Below, in pieces: positions 1-7,724 of a DNA stretch of 26,570 nt. This DNA comes from a virus. The stretch's first letter is position 1, and the number at the start of each line of letters is the position of its first letter. The stretch is taken from the IMG/VR virus record IMGVR_UViG_3300030118_003436, positions 3,868-30,437 of that record; one strand, 5' to 3'. The translations under genes were made by a program, and so were the position numbers. The notes below the pieces were generated by a model that was not told where the DNA came from, made no database searches, and saw only the letters and a program-made list of their open reading frames with translations.

Positions 1-940
1 CCCTTCTTTCCTGAAGAGCCTTTGCGTCTAACTCTGCAAGTACAACTAGCGCACTCGAAATGTCTGTAACACCACGATTTTTTAACGTTGTGCCATCACT
101 AAGTGTAAGGTTTTGAACAATCTCGGCTTGTTCTCTGGCTATCCTGTCACTTGTCTCGTCTGGTTTTTCTCCATCAAGAGGTGCCGTTGTAAAGTTATCT
201 TGAATGTCTTTAATTGTTGTTCGTAGCTTTGAATATTCATCTTGAGCTAACTTGAGTTCAGCATCTAGTCTTGCTTCTTGTGCTTTAGATGCAGTCGCGC
301 TTGCTTCAGCAGTTCTTCTTTCGGCGGCAGCTTTGCCCCTATTGAAATTAGCTTCATTGATTTTTGCCTCCATTGCTTCTGCTGGAGTCGTGATCCCATC
401 AGCGTTGGCAAAGTTTCTAAAGTCTACAGGGTCAATACCAGCGGTAGCCATTCTAGCCATAGTCTGTAGGTTTTTATCGGCGGCATCGGATTCAGCTTGG
501 CGTGACTTCAATGAATCTGTGGCTGATTTAAATATAATATTAGCTGCTGGGTGCTTACTTAATATCTTGGCATTCTTCATACCAAAGGCAGCTATGTCCC
601 TTTGCTTTTGGAAATTATTCTTGTTGGGATCGTCGATAATATTGTTTAAAGATTTTGTGAGTTCTTCTGTTCGTTCACCAAAATCTATTTCTTCTTGTGC
701 CTTGCGTTTCTTTTCTTCGAACTCAAGCAAACTACTTTGGTAAGCTAATTCAGAATTCCTTTCTCTCAGTAACTGAGAGCGTAACTTCATCATTTCCTCT
801 AGCTGAGGCTGAAGTTCTTGGTTCTCGTACGCAGTGATGAAGCCGCTTTCCCTACTAGTCAGACCATAAGTATTCCTTAATGGCTTGATATCACGGTTAA
901 AGAAATCGTCAGTTGCAACTGGAAATTGTGGTTCAGCCAT
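1..940 (-). CDS. unrecognised coiled-coil-rich phage protein (3' end beyond window)
   Basis: I read an uninterrupted minus-strand frame from the ATG at 940 to the left edge, about 313 residues, with the C-terminus missing. The N-terminus is MAEPQFPVATDDFFNRD. From about residue 40 the protein is dominated by Glu, Gln, Lys, Arg and Ala in long heptad-like stretches (for example QLEEMMKLRSQLLRERNSE and EEKKRKAQEEIDFGERTEE), which suggests extended coiled coil. No signal peptide or membrane segment is visible. It starts only 4 bases after the stop of the 420-residue gene upstream, so the two are very likely co-transcribed behind terL. Both begin MAEP, perhaps by chance. I do not recognise a family. 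A scaffold, internal virion or ejection protein is possible from the composition and from its place downstream of terL, but that is inference. The plus-strand open frames across this region are shadows. Confidence 0.8.
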   Translation of the reverse strand, partial: MAEPQFPVATDDFFNRDIKPLRNTYGLTSRESGFITAYENQELQPQLEEMMKLRSQLLRERNSELAYQSSLLEFEEKKRKAQEEIDFGERTEELTKSLNNIIDDPNKNNFQKQRDIAAFGMKNAKILSKHPAANIIFKSATDSLKSRQAESDAADKNLQTMARMATAGIDPVDFRNFANADGITTPAEAMEAKINEANFNRGKAAAERRTAEASATASKAQEARLDAELKLAQDEYSKLRTTIKDIQDNFTTAPLDGEKPDETSDRIAREQAEIVQNLTLSDGTTLKNRGVTDISSALVVLAELDAKALQERR

Positions 941-944
941 GGCT

Positions 945-2207
945 TTATGCTATTTTGATTGGAGGGTTTCTAACTTCCATAGTTCTTATGGGCTGGCTCT
1001 TTCCATCAATAACCATATTGCCATCCCTGAAAACTGGCCCCATATTGCCTCCCCTGAAAACTGGCCCATCCTGTCCTCCTACGTTAACGTTTGGCATAAA
1101 GTTAGGGTTATTTTTCATACGATCCATAAGCATTTCTTGAAGGCGCATATTACTCTCTCTGGTTCTAGCAACTCGTGCTTCTGCTGCGTCTCTCGCAGCT
1201 AAGAACTGCGGCGTAGCTACAGCTGGTGCGTTGCTTTCTGGTGAACTAGCCCAATCAGCCGCCGCTTTATTTGCCGCAGCAATGAATCCTTTTTTCCTAA
1301 GCATCCTTGCTTTTCGTAAACCAGCGTTTCTTGAGTATAAAGACCTTCTTGAACCAGACCCCAAGGTTCTGTTAGGGTCTTGCATTCTTCTAAAGAAATC
1401 GTTGTAGCTTGATATTCTATCTTTGTCGCGCCTTTCTCTTATTTCTGCCGCTTTACCAGCAACAAATTTTCTCCTTTCCTCCATTATCTCCCTGTCCATT
1501 TCTTTTTTGCCGATGCCCATCTCAGTCATCCCAATCTCAGCTAAGTCATTAACGCCACCCTCTCCGTCGATGTTGTTAGCTTTGACTTGTTCTGTAATCC
1601 TTCTTCTTAAATCTTGCCGATCTGAGAGTTTCGATAGCCTTTCATTTTCTTCTACCGTCTTATTGGTAGCTTGGAATGAATCAGGGAAGTCAGACACTGT
1701 GAGACTTTGTGACTCCGGTTCAGCGGCAGCCGTGGTAGTTTCAGCGGCAGCCGTGGCTCGTGTGGGGTTGTTCTCATCAAAGGCCGCAATCATATCTGAA
1801 GTTTCGCCTGCCGCTATAAGCCTCTGACGCTCTTCTCTATTTTCACGCGCTGTTTCTTCGGAGATGGCAGGTTGCTCTGATACTCGCTCCCCCATAGGTG
1901 GAGTGTTATATTCGATGACATCACCACGATTTGGTTTTCCTGTGGGTACATCAGCAGCTTGACTAACTGCACCTCCTGTTACACCTGCCGTTCCAGCATC
2001 ACCTGTCGGGCCAGTCACCCCCAGCCTCTGTTGCTTGTCCTCTTCCATCCTACCCTGAACTATTCTATTACGTTGTTCTACCTGTTCGGGAGTTCTAAGC
2101 TGATCTAATGGAGAACTACTCAAACCCCCCGATGGTTGCAGCTTTCCTGTTTGCAAACCCCCCGATGATTTAAGTGCCTTTGCTTTCTTTTTTTTAGGTT
2201 CAGCCAT
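945..2207 (-). CDS. unrecognised 420-residue low-complexity/charged phage protein
   Basis: The frame gives 420 residues beginning MAEPKKKKAKALK, a strongly basic start. A Gly/Ser/Pro/Thr-rich region follows to about residue 110. Then come an Ala/Thr/Glu segment with a short in-frame repeat (AAAETT-type, about residues 150-165) and Arg/Glu/Lys-rich helical stretches such as KKEMDREIMEERRKFVAGKAAEIRERRDKDR. The C-terminus has a short imperfect repeat, VFRGGNMGPVFRDGNM. No enzyme motif, signal peptide or membrane segment is visible. The gene lies between terL and another coiled-coil gene. A near-consensus promoter at 2215-2243 sits immediately upstream and would start the mRNA at the ATG. By position it may be a virion-assembly or internal virion protein, but I cannot assign a function. 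Confidence 0.85.
   Translation of the reverse strand: MAEPKKKKAKALKSSGGLQTGKLQPSGGLSSSPLDQLRTPEQVEQRNRIVQGRMEEDKQQRLGVTGPTGDAGTAGVTGGAVSQAADVPTGKPNRGDVIEYNTPPMGERVSEQPAISEETARENREERQRLIAAGETSDMIAAFDENNPTRATAAAETTTAAAEPESQSLTVSDFPDSFQATNKTVEENERLSKLSDRQDLRRRITEQVKANNIDGEGGVNDLAEIGMTEMGIGKKEMDREIMEERRKFVAGKAAEIRERRDKDRISSYNDFFRRMQDPNRTLGSGSRRSLYSRNAGLRKARMLRKKGFIAAANKAAADWASSPESNAPAVATPQFLAARDAAEARVARTRESNMRLQEMLMDRMKNNPNFMPNVNVGGQDGPVFRGGNMGPVFRDGNMVIDGKSQPIRTMEVRNPPIKIA
1719..1756 (-). repeat. 21-base in-frame tandem repeat inside a coding region
   Basis: The 17-base sequence TTCAGCGGCAGCCGTGG occurs at 1719-1735 and again at 1740-1756, a 21-base period equal to 7 codons. On the minus strand it encodes the Ala/Thr/Glu repeat of the 420-residue protein. 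The copies are identical, which suggests a recent slippage event that kept the reading frame. Confidence 0.8.
2121..2167 (-). repeat. 14-base direct repeat, 33-base period, near the N-terminus of the 420-residue gene
   Basis: CAAACCCCCCGATG occurs at 2121-2134 and 2154-2167, an 11-codon period in the minus-strand frame. It encodes two SSGGL/PSGGL turns in the N-terminal linker of the 420-residue protein. The repeat keeps the frame, so it is best read as a linker expansion. Confidence 0.75.
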
Positions 2208-2214
2208 AAGTTAA

Positions 2215-2243
2215 ATTATACAATTTGAATTAAAAAAAGTCAA
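2215..2243 (-). promoter_or_regulatory. sigma70-like promoter for the 420-residue gene; predicted leaderless start
   Basis: Reading the minus strand, TTGACT (2243-2238) is followed by 17 bases and then by a perfect TATAAT (2220-2215). Seven bases later comes the ATG at 2207. The -35 overlaps the terL stop codon (2242-2240). With standard spacing, transcription would start at or next to the A of the start codon, so the transcript would have essentially no 5' leader. No Shine-Dalgarno sequence precedes this ATG, which fits. Confidence 0.75.
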
Positions 2244-4027
2244 TCGACTAGGGTAGTATCAGCGTTTTGTAAAGCTCCACTTAATGTTTTTATAGATCGT
2301 GGAGGCTTATTGAAAGATACATCTCCTTCTTTTGGTGGGTCGACAGCTACTAAACCTAGTCTTTGACGAGCACAATCTAACGCTAAAAACGCTGCATCTG
2401 CAAGGTCTGGACTTTTACCAAAGCGAGCTTTGTATTCAGGTTTACTTTCAATTTTCATACGAAGGGTCGAACCCTTTACATGATCATAATTTCTTCCTGT
2501 TATTTCTTGCGCTAAATCTGAACTGACCCCAAAGATTTGACGAGTCCTCATCAACTCTTTACCAACAAACCAAAGTTCAGATACCCTATTAACGTAAAGT
2601 TCATGTCCTACAAGTTTGCTGTTGACGCTGACGCGCTTGTCACTTGCTTTACCTCCGAATGAAACCCTCATAAAACGGCCAGACCATTCACCTGCCAGAA
2701 CGTCACAAAACGGAGCACCAGCTCCAGTAGCGTCCACACTTACATTTTCAGGTGGGACGTTATGCTTTGTGCATAAATCTTTGATTTGTTTTACAATTTG
2801 GTAAGTCCTTGGAATCGCCTTATTAGTTGCGTCATCGTTTAAATGAACGGCTTGTCCAAACTCTATAACATATTGACCACTGCTGTCATAACCACACTTA
2901 GCTAAAAAAGCGATACACCTATCGCCGCCATTCGTGAAGGCCGGATCAATACCGCAAAGGTTAATCGGAGTGCTCTGCCATTGAACAGAGTTCATAGCTT
3001 TACTATTTGCTATTTCGTTTTCTGTATAAATACCTGTGGTCTCATCACTATCAAAGAAAACAGCTCTGACCATTCGCATATAACCTCTGCTTTCAACTCC
3101 AAGTAATGCTTTGTCTTCGGCAAGTTTTTCTTCCGTGGGTAGCCATGGGTAAATAGTTTCTCCTGCTAGAATGTTGGGAGATCTCTCTCCATCTAAACGA
3201 ACATATTTTCCTTTCCATTTAGTGTCCCACTCATCGGCAGTATTTGTGTCCACACTATCCCATCCGTCTTTAGGAGTTGACCAAACCCCAAATGCGTCGA
3301 AGCGGCTATTAGGGTTAGACATACCGATCATTTGAAATGAAGGGTTTTTACTCAAGTTTGTAAGACCTGCGTTAAGGATAGCTTCAGAAAGTTCTGAAAG
3401 CTCGTCGCCAATAAGGATCACGCGTTTTTGTTTAATACCAATGAATTTACCTACCGCTTCTTTGGTTTTACTTTTTTCCGCTGAGATCAATGAAAGCCCA
3501 GCTCGTTCTATAAGAATGTCTTTTTCGTTTACATAAGAAGCGTTGCCTATTGAATCCCTAATCTTGATCGGTGCATCATCAATAACGGATAGGAGAGACA
3601 TCACACTGCCCCATATACGTTTACGAGCTTCGCGCAGTGTAGTGGAAGTCATAAGGACTAGAGTGTCTTGGGGTTGAGATAGCCAATTGATTATCCCCCA
3701 CGCAGCCATTGTATGTGATTTCCCAGATGATGCACTTCCCCCAACAGCAAGATATTTATTGTTGATCGCAGCTCGTATCATCATCTCAGCCCACGGATGC
3801 TTAACCATTAACTTTTCTGGGAGATCTTCGCGGTTCCATAACTCATCACAAATTCTCCAGAAATAATATTCACGAGCAAGAGGTTCTTCATGTTTAGCAA
3901 AACCATAAAGAAGTGCTGTCAATAAGCTAGTTGGGGGAATAGAGAAACCGCCCACGTCCATCCTTTTTGTTTTAGGACAGATTTTAGGTTCTAGTAACTG
4001 CTTGCTCCTCTCTTCCTTTAAAGCCAT
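2240..4027 (-). CDS. terL: terminase large subunit (DNA-packaging ATPase/nuclease)
   Basis: A 595-residue protein with the two-domain plan of phage large terminases. The ATPase domain has a Walker A loop GGSASSGKS (residues about 96-104), Walker B VILIGDELSE (about 203-212) and a motif III-like GMSNPN (about 235-240). The C-terminal RNase H-fold nuclease has the expected acidic residues in GIDPAF (D361), VSVDATGAG (D432) and SPDLADA (D541, D544). It would pump DNA into the prohead and cut concatemers. The length is normal for the family and all key residues are present. It is encoded divergently from the HTH gene at 4054, with 26 bases between start codons, instead of directly downstream of a small-subunit gene. 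The ATG has no Shine-Dalgarno sequence; a promoter-like pair lies at 4037-4064. Confidence 0.96.
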   Translation of the reverse strand: MALKEERSKQLLEPKICPKTKRMDVGGFSIPPTSLLTALLYGFAKHEEPLAREYYFWRICDELWNREDLPEKLMVKHPWAEMMIRAAINNKYLAVGGSASSGKSHTMAAWGIINWLSQPQDTLVLMTSTTLREARKRIWGSVMSLLSVIDDAPIKIRDSIGNASYVNEKDILIERAGLSLISAEKSKTKEAVGKFIGIKQKRVILIGDELSELSEAILNAGLTNLSKNPSFQMIGMSNPNSRFDAFGVWSTPKDGWDSVDTNTADEWDTKWKGKYVRLDGERSPNILAGETIYPWLPTEEKLAEDKALLGVESRGYMRMVRAVFFDSDETTGIYTENEIANSKAMNSVQWQSTPINLCGIDPAFTNGGDRCIAFLAKCGYDSSGQYVIEFGQAVHLNDDATNKAIPRTYQIVKQIKDLCTKHNVPPENVSVDATGAGAPFCDVLAGEWSGRFMRVSFGGKASDKRVSVNSKLVGHELYVNRVSELWFVGKELMRTRQIFGVSSDLAQEITGRNYDHVKGSTLRMKIESKPEYKARFGKSPDLADAAFLALDCARQRLGLVAVDPPKEGDVSFNKPPRSIKTLSGALQNADTTLVD

Positions 4028-4036
4028 ATTTAAGTA

Positions 4037-4064
4037 ACAATAAGTCTTTTAATATGAGTATCAA
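4037..4064 (-). promoter_or_regulatory. candidate promoter for terL, overlapping the start of the divergent HTH gene
   Basis: On the minus strand TTGATA (4064-4059), a 16-base spacer and TATTGT (4042-4037) precede the terL ATG by 9 bases. The -35 lies inside the first codons of the plus-strand HTH gene. The match is moderate (5/6 and 4/6). Transcription would begin about 2 bases before the ATG, giving a nearly leaderless mRNA. The placement would let binding of a regulator at the HTH gene start also affect terL. Confidence 0.45.
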
Positions 4065-4614
4065 TTCCAAAGAAGAAATACAAAAACGCGCAGTAGAAAT
4101 GTATAAAGCAGACTGGAAAACTGCTGCTATTGCCAAAGAACTTGGTGTTCATGCTGGTACAGTAAGAAGATGGTTTAAAAAACGTGGCATTCCTGCCCGT
4201 AAAAACGGTGGAATTGAGTCTAAAATCGACACAACAGAGAAACATGTCGAAGAAGTGGACGAAAGTAAACTCACAAAAGAAGCTGCCATACTAGCCAAAC
4301 ATGATGCGCGTATGAAAGAAGAGGAAGAGATATTGCAAATTGCAGAAAGCCAAGCAAGTCCTGCCGATAAATATCAAAATTATATAGCTATGGCAGCGAT
4401 TAGATTGGCTAGGGACAATATGAAAAACATAAGTGGCCCTAGAAATATTAAAGAGCTTTCTGAACTAGATCAACTTATCCGCAGGAATCTTGGTCTGAAT
4501 TCTAAAAGTAGTGGGGGTGACGCCAACAAAATGCAAATTGATATTTCTATACTGAATAATAAAAGAGCCGATACGGGTAATGGAACAGTAATTGATATAC
4601 AGTCAGATGATTAA
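4054..4614 (+). CDS. HTH DNA-binding protein, putative terminase small subunit
   Basis: A 186-residue protein. Residues about 21-44 (WKTAAIAKELGVHAGTVRRWFKKR) form a clear helix-turn-helix of the kind found in small terminases and in resolvase/transposase-type DNA readers. A charged middle region follows (about 60-100). A helical section and the C-terminal stretch LGLNSKSSGG...MQIDISILNN (about 155-177) resemble the tail of many small terminases, where it contacts the large subunit. It is encoded divergently next to terL, which supports a packaging role: recognising packaging-site DNA and handing it to TerL. An alternative is a transcription factor governing the divergent start. It heads the plus-strand gene block. 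No Shine-Dalgarno sequence precedes the ATG, and I found no convincing promoter for it in the 26-base gap. Confidence 0.6.
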   Translation: MSINSKEEIQKRAVEMYKADWKTAAIAKELGVHAGTVRRWFKKRGIPARKNGGIESKIDTTEKHVEEVDESKLTKEAAILAKHDARMKEEEEILQIAESQASPADKYQNYIAMAAIRLARDNMKNISGPRNIKELSELDQLIRRNLGLNSKSSGGDANKMQIDISILNNKRADTGNGTVIDIQSDD

Positions 4615-4936
4615 CAACTTTGAAAATTTTTCGTGGGAGTATAATCCAGAGGAAGATCCTTATGTAAAGCGGCAGATAACGCCAGAAAACACTAAGGCAG
4701 TTCGGTATGAAGAAATAATGTTCTTCAATCAACTACATGAAGCTCTTGTAGGAGTAGTTGAAAAACCAGATGGGCCGCCTATTGCGTGTTATGACAGCCT
4801 CAAGTCTCTTGCAATTCTGCAAGATGAACACGGTCTTGATGAAGATGATGCAAGAATGGCACTCAATCAATTGATGGATACTGACCTTGGCCCAACGGCT
4901 CCTTGTTTCCTAGATACAACAATACTTGAAAAATAA
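4607..4936 (+). CDS. unrecognised 109-residue acidic protein
   Basis: I place the start at the ATG at 4607, which overlaps the end of the HTH gene by 8 bases (ATGATTAA); a TTG five codons upstream is an alternative. The product has 109 residues, is acidic and has no membrane segment or signal peptide. The middle (about 65-95, SLKSLAILQDEHGLDEDDARMALNQLM) looks helical and resembles small helical modules, but no family is recognised. The next gene starts inside its stop codon (TAATG), so translation of the block is probably coupled. Its position between the putative small terminase and a resolvase suggests an early or packaging accessory role, which is unproven. Confidence 0.75.
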   Translation: MINNFENFSWEYNPEEDPYVKRQITPENTKAVRYEEIMFFNQLHEALVGVVEKPDGPPIACYDSLKSLAILQDEHGLDEDDARMALNQLMDTDLGPTAPCFLDTTILEK

Positions 4937-5163
4937 TGAGCTTATTTAAAAACAAAGAACTCGTCCATAATCCAAGAGTTTTGATTCGTAGAACTGATAC
5001 TGAAGATGTTTCCTTTACAGTGAAACAACTTGAAGGTGCTTTTTATAGAGTTAAACCAGAGAACATGAAGGAGATTTTGTTTTTACAAGGACTTAAAAAA
5101 AACATATTTTTATATAGTCCTGCTTCTGGGGACGGATTAATTGTTACCCTCAACTTGTTTTGA
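4936..5163 (+). CDS. unrecognised 75-residue protein
   Basis: The gene begins within the stop of the preceding gene (TAATG) and ends overlapping the TTG start of the resolvase gene by 4 bases. The product has 75 residues with alternating hydrophobic and charged stretches (RVLIRRTDTEDVSFTVK, NIFLYSPASGDGLIVTLNLF), which look like beta-strands. It has no membrane segment, Cys cluster or catalytic motif. The very tight packing with its neighbours supports it being real. I do not recognise it. Confidence 0.7.
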   Translation: MSLFKNKELVHNPRVLIRRTDTEDVSFTVKQLEGAFYRVKPENMKEILFLQGLKKNIFLYSPASGDGLIVTLNLF

Positions 5164-5636
5164 TCGTAGGTATTGATAACGGATTGAACGGGGGCCTGTG
5201 TGCCATATCTAAAGCTAATGGTCTTGTCATAGATAAAATGGTGATGCCTACAAAGGTAGTATTAAAAAAGAAAGAGGTTGATACTCTAAAAATAAAAGAG
5301 TGGATCTTAGATTTAAATACTCCTTTTACAATCGCAATAGAAGAGCCACTCAAACACGCCAAAAGTTCACAAGCAGTCAGGTCGATGGCTTTAAGCTTTG
5401 GTAAGATTGTAGGTATGGCAGAAGCAAACAGGTATGACGTGCAAAGAGTTTCTGTGCATAAATGGCAAAAGCGTATGTTAGGTTTTGTGCCCAAAGGAAA
5501 ATCAAAAGAAGTTGCACTCGAACGTGCGCAACAACTGGCCGAAGACGAGTGCTGGATTAAAAACAAAAGGTGCCGCAAACCCCATGACGGGATGATAGAT
5601 GCGTTCTTGATTGCTCGCTATTTGTGGGAGGTCTAA
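5160..5636 (+). CDS. RuvC-like Holliday junction resolvase
   Basis: A 158-residue protein with an RNase H fold. It begins MIVGIDNGLNGGLCAI, with the first catalytic Asp at residue 6 in the typical beta-strand GIDxGxxGG. An acidic pair lies in IAIEEPLKHAK (E61/E62), and the C-terminal helix PHDGMIDAFLIARYL (D143, D147) completes the metal-binding acidic set of RuvC-type enzymes. It would cleave four-way junctions and branched DNA during replication and recombination, clearing DNA before packaging. The start is a TTG overlapping the previous gene by 4 bases; the GIDNG strand follows at once, so no longer N-terminus is needed. Length is normal for phage RuvC-like resolvases. Confidence 0.87.
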   Translation: MIVGIDNGLNGGLCAISKANGLVIDKMVMPTKVVLKKKEVDTLKIKEWILDLNTPFTIAIEEPLKHAKSSQAVRSMALSFGKIVGMAEANRYDVQRVSVHKWQKRMLGFVPKGKSKEVALERAQQLAEDECWIKNKRCRKPHDGMIDAFLIARYLWEV

Positions 5637-5654
5637 AGAATTTGAAAAATTTCT

Positions 5655-5681
5655 TTGACCGTTCTACGCTCCTGTGATTAC
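5655..5681 (+). promoter_or_regulatory. weak candidate promoter before the Cas4/RecB-like nuclease gene
   Basis: TTGACC (5655-5660), a 15-base spacer and GATTAC (5676-5681) with an upstream TGT (extended -10 type) precede the ATG at 5690 by 8 bases. The spacer is short and the -10 is poor. I include it because it lies in one of the few gaps of the plus block (53 bases) and has the same start-proximal geometry as the better promoters in this window. Confidence 0.3.
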
Positions 5682-5689
5682 GTGAGCGA

Positions 5690-6805
5690 ATGAATCAACC
5701 CGACCACTCTGAAAGAGGCCACGCAGAGTTTTCACCATCGTCACTAAAATACGTGGCAGGGTGCGCTGGATACAAAGGCAGAGATGGTTCTTCCGCAGCA
5801 GCAGAAATGGGGACAAGGATTCATGAGGCTCTTGAAATAGAAGATCCTAGTAACTTACAGAGTGAGGAAGAAGTAAGCATTTATCAGGAGATCATGAATG
5901 ATCAGGCTGAGTATCTTATGAACTTCGATTCGTTGGAGCTTACCGAAACTCACTCAGAGATTATGTTAGACGTTGCACTAAACGGCACTTCAACATATGG
6001 AACCTGTGATTTCTTAAATGTGTATGAGGGCACAAAGGGGGTGTTGATCGATTATAAGACTGGCATAAGCAAGATCGACACCCCCGATAAAAACTGGCAA
6101 TCTAAAGCTTACACTCTTGGATGCTTTCAAAAGTTTCCCAAACTTAAAACCATTGAGTTTGTCTTTTTTATTCCGCAAAGGAATGAAATCTTATCTCATA
6201 CTTTTAAGAGAAGTGACGTTAAGCAACTTACTGAAGAGTTGTCCGAAGTAATTATCAAAGGTGAAAAAGTAAGACCTAAATGGGATACAGGAACACCTGA
6301 TCTTTCAGAGCTTACCCCCACAGTAGATTGCAGATTTTGTAGGTATGAAGATGTGTGCCCAGCTTTAGGAGGGCTTGTTGTTGAAGTAGCGAAGAAAATA
6401 AATCCCCGTCTTCCTGATGTGGATATTGACTCCACTGAAGACCCCGAAGTTGTAGAACAACTCTGGGCTATTGCAAAAATAGTAACTAACTGGGCAGAAG
6501 GGTTTAAGAAAAGGGCGGTTGCTTTGGCAGAGGACGGCGTCGAACTCCCTACGCTACGCCTTAAAAAACTTGGGGTAAGGAAAAAAGTTACCGACCCCAG
6601 CACATTTATTTCTATTGCAGACAAATATGGTGTTGACACTGAAACAATCCTGAGCAATGTAAGCCTCCCTGTGAGCAAGATTGCTAAAGCCGTAGGAGAC
6701 ACTGCTGAAAAAGGAGGCAAACAAAAACTGTCTGCTGAGTTTTTAAGCGAATGTCAGGACGCAGGAATCATAGAAGAATCTCCCTCTCGACACACACTGT
6801 CGTGA
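5690..6805 (+). CDS. Cas4/RecB-like PD-(D/E)XK nuclease with probable Fe-S cluster
   Basis: A 371-residue protein. The N-terminus FSPSSLKYVAGCAGYKG carries C25. TRIHEALE follows with H45 in the position of the conserved His of RecB-type nucleases. The nuclease core shows GTCDFL (D107), VLIDYKTG (D121 and K123) and NWQSKAYTLGCF (Q137), matching the D...(D/E)xK...QxxxY order. A cluster CRFCRYEDVC (C214, C217, C223) with C25 would complete the four-cysteine Fe-S set of Cas4/AddB-like nucleases. Family knowledge suggests 5'-3' exonuclease action on DNA ends in phage recombination. The next two genes encode an unknown protein and a small coiled-coil protein, which could form a recombination set with it. 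The last ~130 residues are less clear and may contact a partner. Confidence 0.85.
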   Translation: MNQPDHSERGHAEFSPSSLKYVAGCAGYKGRDGSSAAAEMGTRIHEALEIEDPSNLQSEEEVSIYQEIMNDQAEYLMNFDSLELTETHSEIMLDVALNGTSTYGTCDFLNVYEGTKGVLIDYKTGISKIDTPDKNWQSKAYTLGCFQKFPKLKTIEFVFFIPQRNEILSHTFKRSDVKQLTEELSEVIIKGEKVRPKWDTGTPDLSELTPTVDCRFCRYEDVCPALGGLVVEVAKKINPRLPDVDIDSTEDPEVVEQLWAIAKIVTNWAEGFKKRAVALAEDGVELPTLRLKKLGVRKKVTDPSTFISIADKYGVDTETILSNVSLPVSKIAKAVGDTAEKGGKQKLSAEFLSECQDAGIIEESPSRHTLS

Positions 6806-6833
6806 GGAAACATAGAACCAAGAAACAAGAAAC

Positions 6834-7490
6834 ATGAGTAAAGAAAAAACTGAGCTTGCGAAAGCTCCCTCTACTGCCCTAACAACATCTGCAATTTCAG
6901 ATACGTTAGATCAATCAGACATTGATATTCCAAGAGTCAATGTCGTTCAAAAGACCAGCGACATAACTGGCCCTGATGGAACTCCTGCTCCGTATGGGTC
7001 TCTTGTATTAGACAAGAGGATCATTCTTGCACAACCAGAGGAACCAATTCAAGTGGTTCCCCTTAGTGCTACTAAAGCATGGAGAGAAGATGTTCCGTTT
7101 GAATCGGATGACATCCCACGCATTGCAAATAATGTCGAAGAGAAGAACAAACTCAGCACGGACTCAGAATATCCTATTCTTGAGTTTGCTGAAATTACTC
7201 TTCTGTTCAAGGGTAGTGATGACGTTGAGTCGTTTCCTTTCCCCCTTGGTAAACACAATTATGCAATGGGCAGGATTAATGTTGCGAAAGATGCTTATCG
7301 TCAAACCTTCAAAAGGTTGGCGACATTTGCTGTGTTTAACAAGACAACGCCTATTCACAAACGTCTATGGAACTTTCAATCAACTGCTATCACCCGTGGT
7401 AAATACAGTTGGTTTGCGCCGTCCCTAACTATTACTAACGAAGAACCAAGTGATGAAGTCGTAGACTTTATCTCTGGTTATTTAGGATAA
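6834..7490 (+). CDS. unrecognised phage protein, possibly ssDNA-binding
   Basis: A 218-residue protein with a polar, disordered-looking N-terminus (about 1-30). The rest is rich in predicted beta-strands and aromatics (LEFAEITLLFKG, RLATFAVFNK, WNFQSTAITRGKYSWFAPSLTI). The acidic C-terminus EEPSDEVVDFISGYLG ends in an aromatic/hydrophobic tip. An acidic tail after a beta-rich core is typical of phage ssDNA-binding proteins such as T7 gp2.5. Its place between a RecB-like nuclease and DNA polymerase is the usual site for such a gene. No diagnostic motif is visible, so this is an inference from architecture and context. It starts 28 bases after the nuclease stop and has a purine-rich (AAGAAACAAGAAAC) rather than a Shine-Dalgarno leader. 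Confidence 0.75.
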   Translation: MSKEKTELAKAPSTALTTSAISDTLDQSDIDIPRVNVVQKTSDITGPDGTPAPYGSLVLDKRIILAQPEEPIQVVPLSATKAWREDVPFESDDIPRIANNVEEKNKLSTDSEYPILEFAEITLLFKGSDDVESFPFPLGKHNYAMGRINVAKDAYRQTFKRLATFAVFNKTTPIHKRLWNFQSTAITRGKYSWFAPSLTITNEEPSDEVVDFISGYLG

Positions 7491-7705
7491 TGGATGCGGT
7501 ACAAACTCAAATGGAAGTCTTATCGGTTGAAATCGAAAGGCTTGGGGAAATAATCGAAAACATTGAAAAGGCCGTCGAAGCAAGCAAAGTTGATTTACAA
7601 GCCACAAAGATTATCAGAGATAGTCTTGTAACAGTGCTTGGCAGCTACTCCACCACAGCTCCTCTAGAACTGGGGTTGGATGTTGAAGAAACGGCACAAG
7701 AATAA
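7490..7705 (+). CDS. small coiled-coil protein
   Basis: A 71-residue protein starting in the stop of the preceding gene (TAATG). Residues about 1-45 form a heptad-patterned acidic helix (VLSVEIERLGEIIENIEKAVEASK), followed by a short helical stretch and an acidic tail. It has no membrane segment. The one-base overlap suggests coupled synthesis with the 218-residue protein, with which it may form a complex. No function recognised. Confidence 0.75.
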   Translation: MDAVQTQMEVLSVEIERLGEIIENIEKAVEASKVDLQATKIIRDSLVTVLGSYSTTAPLELGLDVEETAQE

Positions 7706-7724
7706 TTCCGACAAGGAATAGGTA

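Noticed and set aside
252-743. Plus-strand open frame of 163 codons
   Set aside because: It is antisense to the continuous minus-strand coiled-coil gene, which has a sensible start and charged composition. The plus-strand product is a Ser/Ala/Leu-rich shadow.
1423-1827. Plus-strand open frame of 134 codons
   Set aside because: Antisense shadow of the 420-residue gene; low-complexity Ser/Leu/Ala product with no start context.
6196-6720. Minus-strand open frame of 174 codons opposite the Cas4/RecB-like nuclease
   Set aside because: The plus strand carries an intact nuclease motif set over the same bases. The minus product is a Ser/Thr/Leu-rich shadow.
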